Source of the DNA: a virus
DNA length: 28,235 nt
Virus record (IMG/VR): IMGVR_UViG_3300033142_001439
Span: 1 to 28,235 of that record
Direction: 5' to 3' (one strand)
Positions 20,054 to 28,235 of the stretch are shown one piece after another. The position numbers were made by a program, and so were the translations under genes. The notes under the pieces were generated by a model, which worked only from the letters and a program-made list of their open reading frames with translations, was not told where the DNA came from and ran no database searches. Position 1 is the first letter of the stretch. Every line of letters starts with the position of its first letter.

Positions 20054-22784
20054 CGGGTTTCGCCCATGGCCCTAGTTGTTGGTTCTCATATAGCGACTGC
20101 TTGTTCCTTTCGGTCTCTTCTATCCTCTCTAGCTTTTCTTCGTCTGCTTGGAGAACGGCAATATGATCGAACCCTATGTAGACGGGCTCGCCTAAGTAGT
20201 GGACGTCCTGAGTGAGTTGTCGCGGCGAACTATCGTTTTCCGCAATGTGTATTTCCCACAGACGTTCGCCACGTATCAGTGAAAGAGATCCGTTGTATTT
20301 TAGAAACGCATTCTTCCCGGCCTTCAGTCCGGCCTCGTAGACATTCAAGCGCTTTTGAAATTCAACCTTAATCGCATCCATATCCTCCGGACGATAGAAT
20401 TTGTCTGGCGGATAGAGAGAGAACCCGTTGTTTGGTTGGTAGCTCAGAGCATCAGAGAACGCACCGAACCCACGTAAAAATTCATCCGGGCCAAACATAT
20501 CAAAGAAGGCGCCCGCGCGATCCTGATTTAGACCTAGCTCACTCCACTGCCAGCCGGAAGACTCGATCAGAGAATCAACGGCTTGAGCTGCATGGCGATC
20601 GAGCTCATCATTGGAAGGATCGTCACCCACCCTATGAGCAAATCCAGGAATACTGTCATACAACTGTTGGCGCATCTCAACCGGTATGCCGGCTCCGTCA
20701 GCTCCAAGCCAACCTCCATCATTCATTCTCTTAAGAGCGCCGTTGAACCGCTCGTATATGTAAGAGATGCTCTCAGAGGTCATGTCTTTGTAATGATCGT
20801 AAAGTTCCCCTTTTGATGCACGATCAAAAACGGCCTGAACCTCTGCGCTGTCTTTCATTGATTCAGGGTTGAAGTGCTTCAGAAGGAAATCGAGACCATC
20901 CGTATTCACTGATCCAAAGGCATTGTCTAGTTTGTTACGAAGGTTTGGCTCATCGCGCATCAGCTTGTAAAAATCGAGAACACGAACAACGTCAGTAGAG
21001 TTTTCTTTTTCTATGTTGCTCAGGGTGTTGTTAAAATAGTTGATCGCATCCTGATCTATGATTCCAAGCTTCTGCATAGTTTGAGCAATGTGCGATCGAA
21101 GGAAGCCAGGTGAGTCAGTATTCCAATCAACCTCATAACGCCCTATATCCTCATACCACTGGATTGCTTTTTCGGCCGACTCCGGGCCTTGTTGCAGGTT
21201 GAAGTTTGCCGCCCGACCATCGAGAGAATCTTCCCACTTCGTGCGCTTTTCAATAGAAATGTCTTCGTAATTTTCGACGCCCTCAGACTCGATAAAGTCA
21301 TTGCGCCACTGAATGAAATCGTCGCGCATATTTGTTGCTTGTCGTAGAAACTCACGATCAAGGCGAGTGCCATTAGATCCGGCCGGGAAATGTATTCCAG
21401 CTTGTCTAATGGCGTCCTTGAGCTCGGTCGCGTAGCGCATGAACGATTCGTTACGAGCCCCTTCAACTTGCTCACCTGCAACAACCGCATCTAGGGTGGC
21501 GCCAGGGATCTTCTCTGCAAGAATGTCTCCCACGAATTCAAGTTGTTCTTCTGTCAGCGTAGGTAAAATATTTTTAGATATGCTGTTGAGCTCGAACTGC
21601 ACAAGCTCAGCCTCAGAGTCAAACTCGTTGCTTGCCATTTCGTTCTGATAGTTCAGTCCAAAGGCCGCTTCTATTTGTGCCACAAGCTCAAAGTTATTAG
21701 ACCTTACAGCCTCCTCTCGAATAGGGTAGTAGGGTGTCGGGTCGAACGGCTTGCCTCTGTTGATAGGATCCAGCAGATCCTTCATAAAGATTCGGTTCCA
21801 ACGAATGTCCTGATCGTGGTGATATGCCTTTTCGTTCAAGGCCCTGATCGTCTCCCGGTCTGAGAAAAATTTTATTGCTCTCTTGCCGGCAACCTCACGA
21901 TCGGCCCAATCCGGATAAAGCTCCTCTATGGGGATCTTGACCATCTTTCCATCTCTGAATATAGAAAGATCGCCCTCGCCTTTGACGAACTGCTGATAGA
22001 CGGACATCGCCTGTGCGTTGCCCATTTGCGTGTTCGGAATATCTGAGACATAGCCAGCCAGGTCTGCCATAGCAAAGCGCTTGTTGACCTCTTCGATCGC
22101 TGCGGCCGCTGTCGCATCGTTGTAGTAGGTGTTCATTGCTCCATCAAGAACCGTCGATAAAACCTTATCGTACTGTTCAGCAATCTGAAAATCCGGTGAG
22201 TGAGTTGATGCAAGGCCCATAAGCTCTTTGATCTGCGCATCCACATACAGGCCGTGCTCGTCAGAAAGGTTTTGCTTTTCCCACTCGGATGTTTTGTTAA
22301 CAATGTGGTTGAAGTGGCTAACCATTATTTTCTGAGCAAGACCGTTTACTGTTCCCTTGATCAGATCAGGAGCAAGAGCCCTAACCTTGTCGATGTACGC
22401 TTCAGCAACCGTCTTGTATCCATCGGGATCAAGGGCGAAGTCTGTTGCAATTTTGTTCAGCCTCACAGTCAAATCTAGCTCGGTCTGCTGAAGATACCTT
22501 TGACCAACCATCTTTGTGTATTGCTCTGAATAAACATTCGCAATAACCAATCCGTTTTTATCGACCGGCAACGCTGGAGCGAGAAGGTTTCCTTCGCCGT
22601 CGCGCTCAAAGTTCATCTGTTGAGCAGCGAGGTTTGCCTCCTTTGTTCGCCGGGCAATTCCTTTCTGTGCGGCAATGTCTTTTACGGTCTGAGCCGTCTT
22701 GATCATTGCGGGGCCGATGCTTGCACGCTCAGGCAAGCTAACCCGCACAGGATTGATGCCAACTTGTCTGGTGAGTCTGCCCAT
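20040..22784 (-). CDS. Internal virion protein, gp15-like
   Basis: A 914-residue, mostly helical, acidic protein without signal or membrane segments. Its place between the small gp14-like protein and the large gp16-like protein, and its size (T7 gp15 is 747 residues), identify it as the middle ejection protein that forms the periplasmic tunnel. No enzyme motif was found by eye. The ATG overlaps the previous stop by one base (TAATG). Confidence 0.7.
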   Translation of the reverse strand: MGRLTRQVGINPVRVSLPERASIGPAMIKTAQTVKDIAAQKGIARRTKEANLAAQQMNFERDGEGNLLAPALPVDKNGLVIANVYSEQYTKMVGQRYLQQTELDLTVRLNKIATDFALDPDGYKTVAEAYIDKVRALAPDLIKGTVNGLAQKIMVSHFNHIVNKTSEWEKQNLSDEHGLYVDAQIKELMGLASTHSPDFQIAEQYDKVLSTVLDGAMNTYYNDATAAAAIEEVNKRFAMADLAGYVSDIPNTQMGNAQAMSVYQQFVKGEGDLSIFRDGKMVKIPIEELYPDWADREVAGKRAIKFFSDRETIRALNEKAYHHDQDIRWNRIFMKDLLDPINRGKPFDPTPYYPIREEAVRSNNFELVAQIEAAFGLNYQNEMASNEFDSEAELVQFELNSISKNILPTLTEEQLEFVGDILAEKIPGATLDAVVAGEQVEGARNESFMRYATELKDAIRQAGIHFPAGSNGTRLDREFLRQATNMRDDFIQWRNDFIESEGVENYEDISIEKRTKWEDSLDGRAANFNLQQGPESAEKAIQWYEDIGRYEVDWNTDSPGFLRSHIAQTMQKLGIIDQDAINYFNNTLSNIEKENSTDVVRVLDFYKLMRDEPNLRNKLDNAFGSVNTDGLDFLLKHFNPESMKDSAEVQAVFDRASKGELYDHYKDMTSESISYIYERFNGALKRMNDGGWLGADGAGIPVEMRQQLYDSIPGFAHRVGDDPSNDELDRHAAQAVDSLIESSGWQWSELGLNQDRAGAFFDMFGPDEFLRGFGAFSDALSYQPNNGFSLYPPDKFYRPEDMDAIKVEFQKRLNVYEAGLKAGKNAFLKYNGSLSLIRGERLWEIHIAENDSSPRQLTQDVHYLGEPVYIGFDHIAVLQADEEKLERIEETERNKQSLYENQQLGPWAKPGATR

Positions 22785-23272
22785 TATGTAACTACCTCTG
22801 CTCTCTTCGGCTCAAGGGTGCCCTTAGCCCCACCAAAAATTGACTTGCCCTCGCTCATTCCTGATGCAACCGTTCCTATCATTTGCAGGATCCCGCTGGT
22901 TAGGGTGGCCCTGGAGTTTGATTGCAATATGCTGATTTGAGCAGAAATTCCAGACCTAAGTCCAGCAATGTTGTAACGGATATTCTCGATGTCAGCAATT
23001 CCAGTGGTGAAATTGAACATCCGTCCAGCGACAAGCGACGGAGAAGCGTAAGCGTCGACCCCTCCAGCTCCAGCGAGAAGCTCATCGTTCGCCATTCTTA
23101 TCGCAATCAAGCGTCTGTTTTCTTCGTCCAGCGCAGCAAGCTCATTCGATCGAAGCTCGGCCTCCAGTATGAGCTCTCGCTCCTTGTTGGCCTTGATCGT
23201 ATCAATGGTCTGGACGGCAGTTCCGGCCGCCATAGCCGCCATTGCGATATAGAAGGTTGCTCCGCCGTCCAT
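22784..23272 (-). CDS. Internal virion protein, gp14-like
   Basis: A 162-residue protein with a hydrophobic, Ala/Gly-rich N-terminus (FYIAMAAMAAGTAVQTI), a long charged helix (KERELILEAELRSNELAALD), and a Gly/Ala-rich C-terminal part. This matches small podoviral ejection proteins that form the outer-membrane pore (T7 gp14, 196 residues). It is encoded directly after the nozzle gene, with a one-base stop/start overlap on each side. Confidence 0.7.
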   Translation of the reverse strand: MDGGATFYIAMAAMAAGTAVQTIDTIKANKERELILEAELRSNELAALDEENRRLIAIRMANDELLAGAGGVDAYASPSLVAGRMFNFTTGIADIENIRYNIAGLRSGISAQISILQSNSRATLTSGILQMIGTVASGMSEGKSIFGGAKGTLEPKRAEVVT

Positions 23273-25467
23273 TAGTATTCCACCTCTGCCCCAATCGAAA
23301 GTGCCTCACACGGTACAGGAATCTCATTTTCGATCAGCACCGTTGGCCTCTCACTGTACCCAAGATTGTAAAACTTTCGTAGCCCGGTGATTGGATCCGG
23401 CTTAACAGTCAAATCATTCTCGCTACTGAACGTCCGAACCTTGTTCCCGTTTGCCTTTATAGCAAGTGTCGACTCCATGTAGACATCGCAGTAAACAACT
23501 CTCTTCGGCATTCCGGTTGTGATCCCCTGCTTGTCTTTTACCTCAATCGGCATGGTCTCAAGAGTCTGCTTAAAGCCGAGCCCTATTGTCACGTTGTCGA
23601 CCTCGATATCAAGTGACAGATCGCCTCCATTACCAGTAAGGTAAGAGCCGATATAATAATCCGGCTTGATATCATCTACGTCTGACGAGACAACGGCCTC
23701 CAGTCCAGCTTGATTTGGAAAGTGCGGAGCAAGGCCGGGCCATATTTTCTTTGCCGTTACGTCTGTAGCTGAGACGCTGTTATCAAGAGTCAGGTCGAGC
23801 TCGAAGCGCTCGAGCATATTTATTGAAACGCCGTTTTGAGTACGCAAAACAAGAGCATACAATTTGTCCTGAATCACAGTGAGCGATCTATACGCTCCCT
23901 GCGTGACCCACTCGCCCCACGTGCGGATAGACTCTGCCCGGGCAGAGTGATACCAGGCGATCCTTCCGTCCTCATTGACAAAAAATGCGATTTGCTCCGG
24001 ACGGTCATAGCCACCATAGAGAATTTCTACTTCCCTGATGCTTTGAATAACATCTTCTGATATCAATGAGATCGCATCAGCAGAGTAGCCCTTCTGAGTG
24101 TCCTGCCAAATAAACTCACGAACCGCGGTGCCTCTTGACTGCACAAATATTGTCGATTCATCAAATACCTTCGGCTCAATTTTTCTTTTAGAGCCATATC
24201 GAGTTTGCGGTATCAGGTCAAATGTTTCAGGGATCAAAGGAAGGTCGTCCGACTGTGGAGCGTAGAACTCGCCCTTGTCGGTGAATACCTGCAAGTGTCG
24301 GCCACTGACAATATCGGTAACAAGATTGATTTGCTTGCCGGCGATCGCAACCTGAATCGAGTCGGCCGGAAATCCGTCTCCTACATCAAAATTAAAAAAC
24401 GCAGCAACCCTTGACCCGAAGATATGGGCTGGAAGTGAGGAACTACCTCCGAACCAAAGGCGCTGCGAGTGGAACTCGGTAACACCAGGCCAACCACGAT
24501 TGTCAGAAAATGCTTCTTCATCCCAATCGGCTGACTCAGGCGGATTTGTGTTTGAGTTGGCGTTAATTTTTGCGATGTTTCCGCTGGTAAGACCTTCAAC
24601 CTCTTCTGTTGTAAGCGACGCAAACCTGCCAGCAATCATCGCAACAGTAATTGAGTTGGCTCCCGTTGCTACAACCTCGGCCTTTACACCAGAGTCGCGT
24701 CCAACAACGATCTCGCCAACCTCAAAATCGTGCGGCTTGTAAGCACCAGAGTTGAAGTTCAAAACCGCTCCCTGATCCAACTCTTCCAGGATTGTACCGG
24801 CTAACTCTGTTGGAGAATTGACGGCGGTAACCATGATCTGCTTCGATCGATATCGAATGGCACGGCCAATAAGATCAGCGTCAAAGGAATCTTCGCTAGC
24901 AGTAACGACAACATTCGCATTTTTGGCGTATGCGTTTGGCTGGATGGTGACTTCTTGTTGACTGAATTTTGCGAACGGCATGAATTTTGGATATGCGTTC
25001 GTCGGCCCTGTTCCTTCAAATTCAAAATCAGTAAACGTGAATGAGCTAAAACCAGTTCTGGTCAGCTTCTTAGTTTTTCCGGAAGGGTGAGCAACGAGCA
25101 TAACGTCGCCCTTTTGTGTAATCGAAAGCTCGTCTACTTCTGAGACACTGTAATCAGTATCGCCGTTCGCAATGCCAGCACCGTCGAGATCGTAAACCCA
25201 CCATTTGCCTGTGGCAAAAATTACAATGTAAGCTTGGGTTTCACTGAAGACGAAAGATTCAAGTCGACCTTCTCCGGAGGCGACAACCCCGATCGTTGCC
25301 AACCACAGTGATCCGGGCCTGCGGCGCATACCGCCAGTGACCTTCGGCCACCAGTTTGTCAGTTGCTTGCAGCCGTTCTCGTACTGAGCCAGATCAACGC
25401 GACCAAGCATCCCCTTTGACAACAACCCGCCAGAGAAGTTGGTTTGAAAATTCCGAAATTTTGGCAT
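23272..25467 (-). CDS. Tail tubular protein B (nozzle)
   Basis: A 731-residue protein with the hallmarks of podoviral nozzle proteins: the N-terminus NFQTNFSGGLLSKGMLGRVD followed by NWWPKVTGGMRRRPG, and a central GWPGVTEFHSQRLWFGGSSS followed by FGSRVAAFFNF. It closes the tail tube in T7-like virions (gp12, 794 residues). It starts on the stop of the tail tubular protein A gene. Confidence 0.9.
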   Translation of the reverse strand: MPKFRNFQTNFSGGLLSKGMLGRVDLAQYENGCKQLTNWWPKVTGGMRRRPGSLWLATIGVVASGEGRLESFVFSETQAYIVIFATGKWWVYDLDGAGIANGDTDYSVSEVDELSITQKGDVMLVAHPSGKTKKLTRTGFSSFTFTDFEFEGTGPTNAYPKFMPFAKFSQQEVTIQPNAYAKNANVVVTASEDSFDADLIGRAIRYRSKQIMVTAVNSPTELAGTILEELDQGAVLNFNSGAYKPHDFEVGEIVVGRDSGVKAEVVATGANSITVAMIAGRFASLTTEEVEGLTSGNIAKINANSNTNPPESADWDEEAFSDNRGWPGVTEFHSQRLWFGGSSSLPAHIFGSRVAAFFNFDVGDGFPADSIQVAIAGKQINLVTDIVSGRHLQVFTDKGEFYAPQSDDLPLIPETFDLIPQTRYGSKRKIEPKVFDESTIFVQSRGTAVREFIWQDTQKGYSADAISLISEDVIQSIREVEILYGGYDRPEQIAFFVNEDGRIAWYHSARAESIRTWGEWVTQGAYRSLTVIQDKLYALVLRTQNGVSINMLERFELDLTLDNSVSATDVTAKKIWPGLAPHFPNQAGLEAVVSSDVDDIKPDYYIGSYLTGNGGDLSLDIEVDNVTIGLGFKQTLETMPIEVKDKQGITTGMPKRVVYCDVYMESTLAIKANGNKVRTFSSENDLTVKPDPITGLRKFYNLGYSERPTVLIENEIPVPCEALSIGAEVEY

Positions 25468-26078
25468 TATCGGTCACGCCAAAACTTGCTAATCCGGCCG
25501 CCGCGATTACGCTTGAGCCGACCAATATTCACCTTCTGGTTTGTCTGCGCCTGAGCATCCTCAGTTTTCGATCTTCGCCAATGTTCGTCGGCGAGCTCCT
25601 TCATGCTTGCCGCTACATCTGTCTTACGGGCGATGGAAAACGCGAGCATCGTAGCAAGACGATAGATGATCAGAAGCTTGAAATACGGGTTCCACAAAGT
25701 TTCGTCAGCGCGGTATCTGTATTTGATGATCACATCATCTGTGCGCGTATCGTTTGTGTGTATTTCGTCCTGGTGCCTGTCGTAGTCGATAGGAACATCG
25801 TTTACGAGAACCGTGTCAATGGACAAGACATCATTTGGAATTTTGTACGCGGTGTTGTACCGGGTGTTTGGCACGCCGGCGAGCAATGAATTAAGCAGGT
25901 TTTCTGTTTTGGTTGCGAACCTCCACTTGTAGAGTGAAAGCTCAGCTTCCGTCAGCAGCTCGTACCATTCATCACAAAAAATTGCTTCTGTGCTTCCGTC
26001 AGAAAAGCTATCGATCTTGTTGACGCCAGCACCCAAGCACGCTTTATTTGCATTGGAAATTCGTTGTTTCTCAGCCAT
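25467..26078 (-). CDS. Tail tubular protein A (adaptor)
   Basis: A 203-residue protein that joins portal and nozzle in T7-like tails (T7 gp11, 196 residues). Typical parts are the helical N-terminal half (AELSLYKWRFATKTENLLNS), a central RYNTAYKIPNDVLSIDTVLV, and the helical end (YFKLLIIYRLATMLAFSIAR). The ORF extends to a TTG at 26084, but the ATG at 26078 is the better start although no strong ribosome site precedes it. It follows the GC-rich hairpin at 26088-26118. Confidence 0.82.
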   Translation of the reverse strand: MAEKQRISNANKACLGAGVNKIDSFSDGSTEAIFCDEWYELLTEAELSLYKWRFATKTENLLNSLLAGVPNTRYNTAYKIPNDVLSIDTVLVNDVPIDYDRHQDEIHTNDTRTDDVIIKYRYRADETLWNPYFKLLIIYRLATMLAFSIARKTDVAASMKELADEHWRRSKTEDAQAQTNQKVNIGRLKRNRGGRISKFWRDR

Positions 26079-26087
26079 AAACAAATG

Positions 26088-26118
26088 GGGCCGGGGTCAG
26101 TCTGGCTAACCCCGGCCC
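26088..26118 (-). terminator. GC-rich hairpin between head and tail genes
   Basis: GGGCCGGGGT and ACCCCGGCCC pair perfectly over 10 bases around an 11-base loop. Reading leftward the stem is followed by CATTTGTTT, a weak T-rich tail, and then the tail gene ATG. It may be a leaky terminator that lowers tail relative to capsid expression; T7 has its terminator at the same place, just after gene 10. It could also hide or stabilise the 5' end of the tail mRNA. Confidence 0.5.
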
Positions 26119-26142
26119 GCACTCCTTTCCTCAGATCCGGGT

Positions 26143-26427
26143 TTACGTGCCGTTGGTAACAGTCACCGGCGTTGCATTGTCGGCGCTTGTAACCACAAGA
26201 ACATCGACCAATGGAGTACCACCGGCGCCAGATACAATCTCGATTCGATCATGCTGTCGCAGAAGCGGAGCATGAGCATCGAAATATGCAGAGGCGATAA
26301 TGGTAGCCAAAAGATCGGCTGACTCGTAAAACCATTTCGTTGTAGTGCCAATCTGCATACGGTTCATTTCCGTAGCATTGAAGGCACAGGGCAAGAACCG
26401 GAGCAAAATGTTGATAAAAGTCTTCAT
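26143..26427 (-). CDS. Small head-associated protein
   Basis: A 94-residue protein immediately after the capsid gene (TAA then ATG). It has a hydrophobic N-terminus (INILLRFLPCAF), then a beta-rich domain with WFYESADLLATIIASAYFD and a C-terminal VTSADNATPVTVTNGT. The pattern resembles small proteins found beside capsid genes in other phages, where decoration or head-completion is suspected. The N-terminal leader is like those of the capsid and scaffold proteins. Confidence 0.6.
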   Translation of the reverse strand: MKTFINILLRFLPCAFNATEMNRMQIGTTTKWFYESADLLATIIASAYFDAHAPLLRQHDRIEIVSGAGGTPLVDVLVVTSADNATPVTVTNGT

Positions 26428-27294
26428 TTAAGTCTCCGTCGAGCGGATTCGGTATCCGCCAATGTCGTCGATGAGAATAGCTTCCATCGACATAGAGCCT
26501 ACGGCCAAGTGCGCCTGCTCTTTGCCTTGCCAGGTGATGTCCATCTCAACATCTTGTCCAGACGCATGACCAACCGCAGACCTGTGATACGCGACGTTCT
26601 GACGAACGCCAGCAGGAATGGATAGTCCACTGAAACTGAAGATATTGAAAGAGAACCATTCCTTCGCACTAAACCCTACCCTCGGAAAAGGAAGGTCGGA
26701 TTCTGGAACGTAGTCCAGAGAGGCGAAGGCCGTTAGTCCCATGAGATTTGTCCAGCCTTGCGGAGAGACAGCAAGGAATCGCTGGCCATCGTCAGGAACA
26801 TCATTGTTCCCAAAGTCCTCATAAGCCTCTTCGATCTTAGGCTGAGTGAGAACACCGGTTGCCACGGTTTCTTTCGTGAACAAATCGGTTTGGGTTGTGA
26901 TGTCCTGATCAGATGCGCGACCCAGGGCGCCGGCGATTGACTGCGTTACCGCAGATCGCTCGTCATGCTCGATTTTCAATTCGTCCAACTTGTCGATGAA
27001 CTCACCGCCATAACGATCGACGAGAGTCACTTCAACATTGGTGTGAACGAGATTGAGAATCGGAACCTGACCGCCTCGGGTCTTGGTGCCGGCGATACCC
27101 TTGCCAATCTTCTGAAAGGTTGTGGACTTACCCACGACGTTTGTCTTCCGGCGAACAGTGTTGAGTAACTTGGAGCCCATTCGCTGGTAGGCGAGATGGA
27201 CTTCAGACTCAAACTGTTTCGTAAAGGCAACGTCAATGGAGTTATCTTGAATCGTCGGGAAGATCAGACCCAAGATGAACCGAAGTAAGTACAT
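26428..27294 (-). CDS. Major capsid protein
   Basis: A 288-residue protein identified by position (between scaffold and tail genes) and by its pattern: IQDNSIDVAFTKQFESEVHL, a Lys/Thr/Gly-rich loop (KSTTFQKIGKGIAGTKTRGG), PILNLVHTNVEVTLVDRYGG, and a C-terminal GYRIRSTET. It fits podoviral HK97-fold shell proteins. The ORF extends to a TTG at 27306, but that codon overlaps the GGAG ribosome site, so the ATG at 27294 (six bases after GGAG) is the true start. The resulting N-terminus MYLLRFILGLIFP is strikingly hydrophobic. Confidence 0.85.
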   Translation of the reverse strand: MYLLRFILGLIFPTIQDNSIDVAFTKQFESEVHLAYQRMGSKLLNTVRRKTNVVGKSTTFQKIGKGIAGTKTRGGQVPILNLVHTNVEVTLVDRYGGEFIDKLDELKIEHDERSAVTQSIAGALGRASDQDITTQTDLFTKETVATGVLTQPKIEEAYEDFGNNDVPDDGQRFLAVSPQGWTNLMGLTAFASLDYVPESDLPFPRVGFSAKEWFSFNIFSFSGLSIPAGVRQNVAYHRSAVGHASGQDVEMDITWQGKEQAHLAVGSMSMEAILIDDIGGYRIRSTET

Positions 27295-27371
27295 CGAATT
27301 CTCCAAGTAGATTGAGGTTTACCGTTTCAGGTTATCTCTACTTGCAGCCTTGATCGGTTCTGCCGGAAGGT

Positions 27372-27411
27372 ATCCGGGCCGAGGCAGTTTGTAGCGGCCT
27401 TCGACCCGGAT
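27372..27411 (-). promoter_or_regulatory. Strong hairpin in the capsid gene leader
   Basis: ATCCGGGTCGAAGGC and GCCTCGGCCCGGAT pair over 14 positions with one G-T and one bulged A, around an 11-base loop. It begins 11 bases after the scaffold stop and lies about 80 bases before the capsid ATG. No T run follows, so a stability or processing role (for example RNase III) fits better than termination. Confidence 0.5.
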
Positions 27412-27422
27412 AATAAAACGAT

Positions 27423-28235
27423 TTACTTGCCGGCGTAAAGCCTTGCATAACCATCGGTAACTTTTTTGATGAACGCAGGATCCTTCTGCTGCCAGTATCG
27501 CTTGTCTTCCTGCATCGTACGAAGCTCTTCCAGAGTAAGAGCGTCAGGCGAAGCGCCGCCTTCGAAGTCGCTCGGGCCGCTTGATTTCATTAGCGTTTCT
27601 AACGCTTCAACCTGGACGGCAGAGCTCAACAAAGGGTTGATAGCCGCGAACTGCTCGTCGCTCAACTTTGATTCAAGCCAGCTATGAACGCGCAACATCC
27701 GGTCTTGTCCGTGATCTCCAAGCTTCTCGATTTCGGCCGCAACATCCGGCATTGCCGCAAGTTCGATGCCGACGTATTCGTTCAAGGCTTTGTCGACCAA
27801 CTCCTGCGACATCCCGTTTTCTTTAGCGAAACCAAAAAACCAACTAATGAGCGGATCATCCTTCGATAGATCAAGCTCAACATTTTCAGGGATCTTCAGG
27901 TCTTCCGAAAGGTTCACCGTATATTCTTCTGGTGCGCCGGCTTTCATTTCGGCAAGAATCTCTTCTTTGATTACGTCGGTTTTCTCGCGGAACTTGCCCT
28001 CGAGCTCGTTGTAAGCTTTGCCAAGGATCTCGGTTCGTGGTGCCTTTAAGTCTTGATTCCAAAACTTTTCGGCCAGCCAGTCTGGTCGACCATCGGGATC
28101 TGTGTCTCCGCCCTTATCACCTTCACCGTCCTTGTCACCTTCGCCTTCGCCTCCCTTATCACCTTCACCGCCCTTGTCACCTTCGCCGCCGCCGTCTTCG
28201 CGCGGAATGAATAGCCATAATAGCCAGAGTAAATA
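27423..28235 (-). CDS. Scaffolding (capsid assembly) protein, start outside window
   Basis: At least 270 codons, open to the right edge. Acidic and helical, with a Gly/Glu/Asp/Lys linker near the N-terminus, then DWLAEKFWNQDLKAPRTEIL and a C-terminal helical part (WQQKDPAFIKKVTDGYARLY). Size and position before the capsid gene match T7 gp9 (307 residues). The first visible residues, YLLWLLWLFIPRED, are hydrophobic and probably begin just after the start codon off the edge. An internal ATG at 27947 is not the start, because the frame is clearly coding before it. Confidence 0.75.
   Translation of the reverse strand, partial: YLLWLLWLFIPREDGGGEGDKGGEGDKGGEGEGDKDGEGDKGGDTDPDGRPDWLAEKFWNQDLKAPRTEILGKAYNELEGKFREKTDVIKEEILAEMKAGAPEEYTVNLSEDLKIPENVELDLSKDDPLISWFFGFAKENGMSQELVDKALNEYVGIELAAMPDVAAEIEKLGDHGQDRMLRVHSWLESKLSDEQFAAINPLLSSAVQVEALETLMKSSGPSDFEGGASPDALTLEELRTMQEDKRYWQQKDPAFIKKVTDGYARLYAGK
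28107..28187 (-). repeat. In-frame degenerate repeat encoding GEGDKG units
   Basis: About five imperfect 12-18 base units encode repeats of Gly-Glu-Gly-Asp-Lys-Gly within the scaffold gene. The result is a flexible charged linker between the hydrophobic N-terminus and the helical body. Such tracts can change length by slippage. Confidence 0.65.

Noticed and set aside
27295-27306. TTG start of the capsid gene
   Set aside because: The codon overlaps the GGAG ribosome site of the ATG at 27294.
1-28235. CRISPR array, insertion sequence or diversity-generating retroelement
   Set aside because: No regularly spaced repeats, transposase, reverse transcriptase or template/variable repeat pair were found on reading both strands.
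1-28235. T7-like phage RNA polymerase promoters
   Set aside because: No repeated promoter-length motif in front of the late genes was noticed, and no single-subunit RNA polymerase gene is present in the window.

Overview
The window is a stretch of a tailed-phage genome or prophage with a podovirus (T7-like) virion module. The host is very probably a Gram-negative proteobacterium, because the lysis block encodes an inner-membrane/outer-membrane spanin pair. No host gene, integrase, transposase, CRISPR array or rRNA is seen. Large terminase, portal and any polymerase or helicase are also absent. The leftward late genes run off both ends of the window, so the missing head and packaging genes would join the two edges if the genome is circular or circularly permuted.

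Layout. (1) 1-2554, leftward: small terminase, a tiny Tat-signal protein, an initiator-like tRNA-Met, a basic peptide, three small unknown genes and the start of a beta-rich probable virion protein. (2) 2555-3422, a non-coding or weakly coding control region between diverging transcription units. It holds a perfect DnaA box, palindromes, a GC-rich branched RNA fold and a hairpin leader. (3) 3423-13275, rightward early region: small unknown proteins, a DUF932 protein, a recombination set (YqaJ-type exonuclease, single-strand annealing protein, SSB), several small zinc-binding proteins and a long ParB-like protein. A two-gene leftward island (HTH protein plus PD-(D/E)XK nuclease) interrupts it at 7616-8096. 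(4) 28235-13276, leftward late region: scaffold, major capsid protein, a small head protein, tail tubular proteins A and B, three internal virion (ejection) proteins, a short tail fibre, and a lysis cassette (membrane protein, M15 endolysin, holin, Rz/Rz1 spanins, membrane protein).

Transcription diverges from 2.55-3.42 kb and converges at 13275/13276, where the two stop codons abut with no gap. The genes are densely tiled with ATGA, TAATG and GTGA overlaps, so most are probably translationally coupled. Replication seems to rely on host polymerases, possibly recruited through DnaA, with phage exonuclease, annealing protein and SSB handling recombination.

Most distinctive points: short hydrophobic N-terminal leaders on three consecutive head genes; a GNAT acetyltransferase-like domain inside the 1421-residue ejection protein; an initiator-type tRNA inside the late operon directly abutting a Tat-signal mini-protein; and a paired operator in front of the exonuclease gene. 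All calls come from reading the sequence by eye and from family knowledge; no database search was run.
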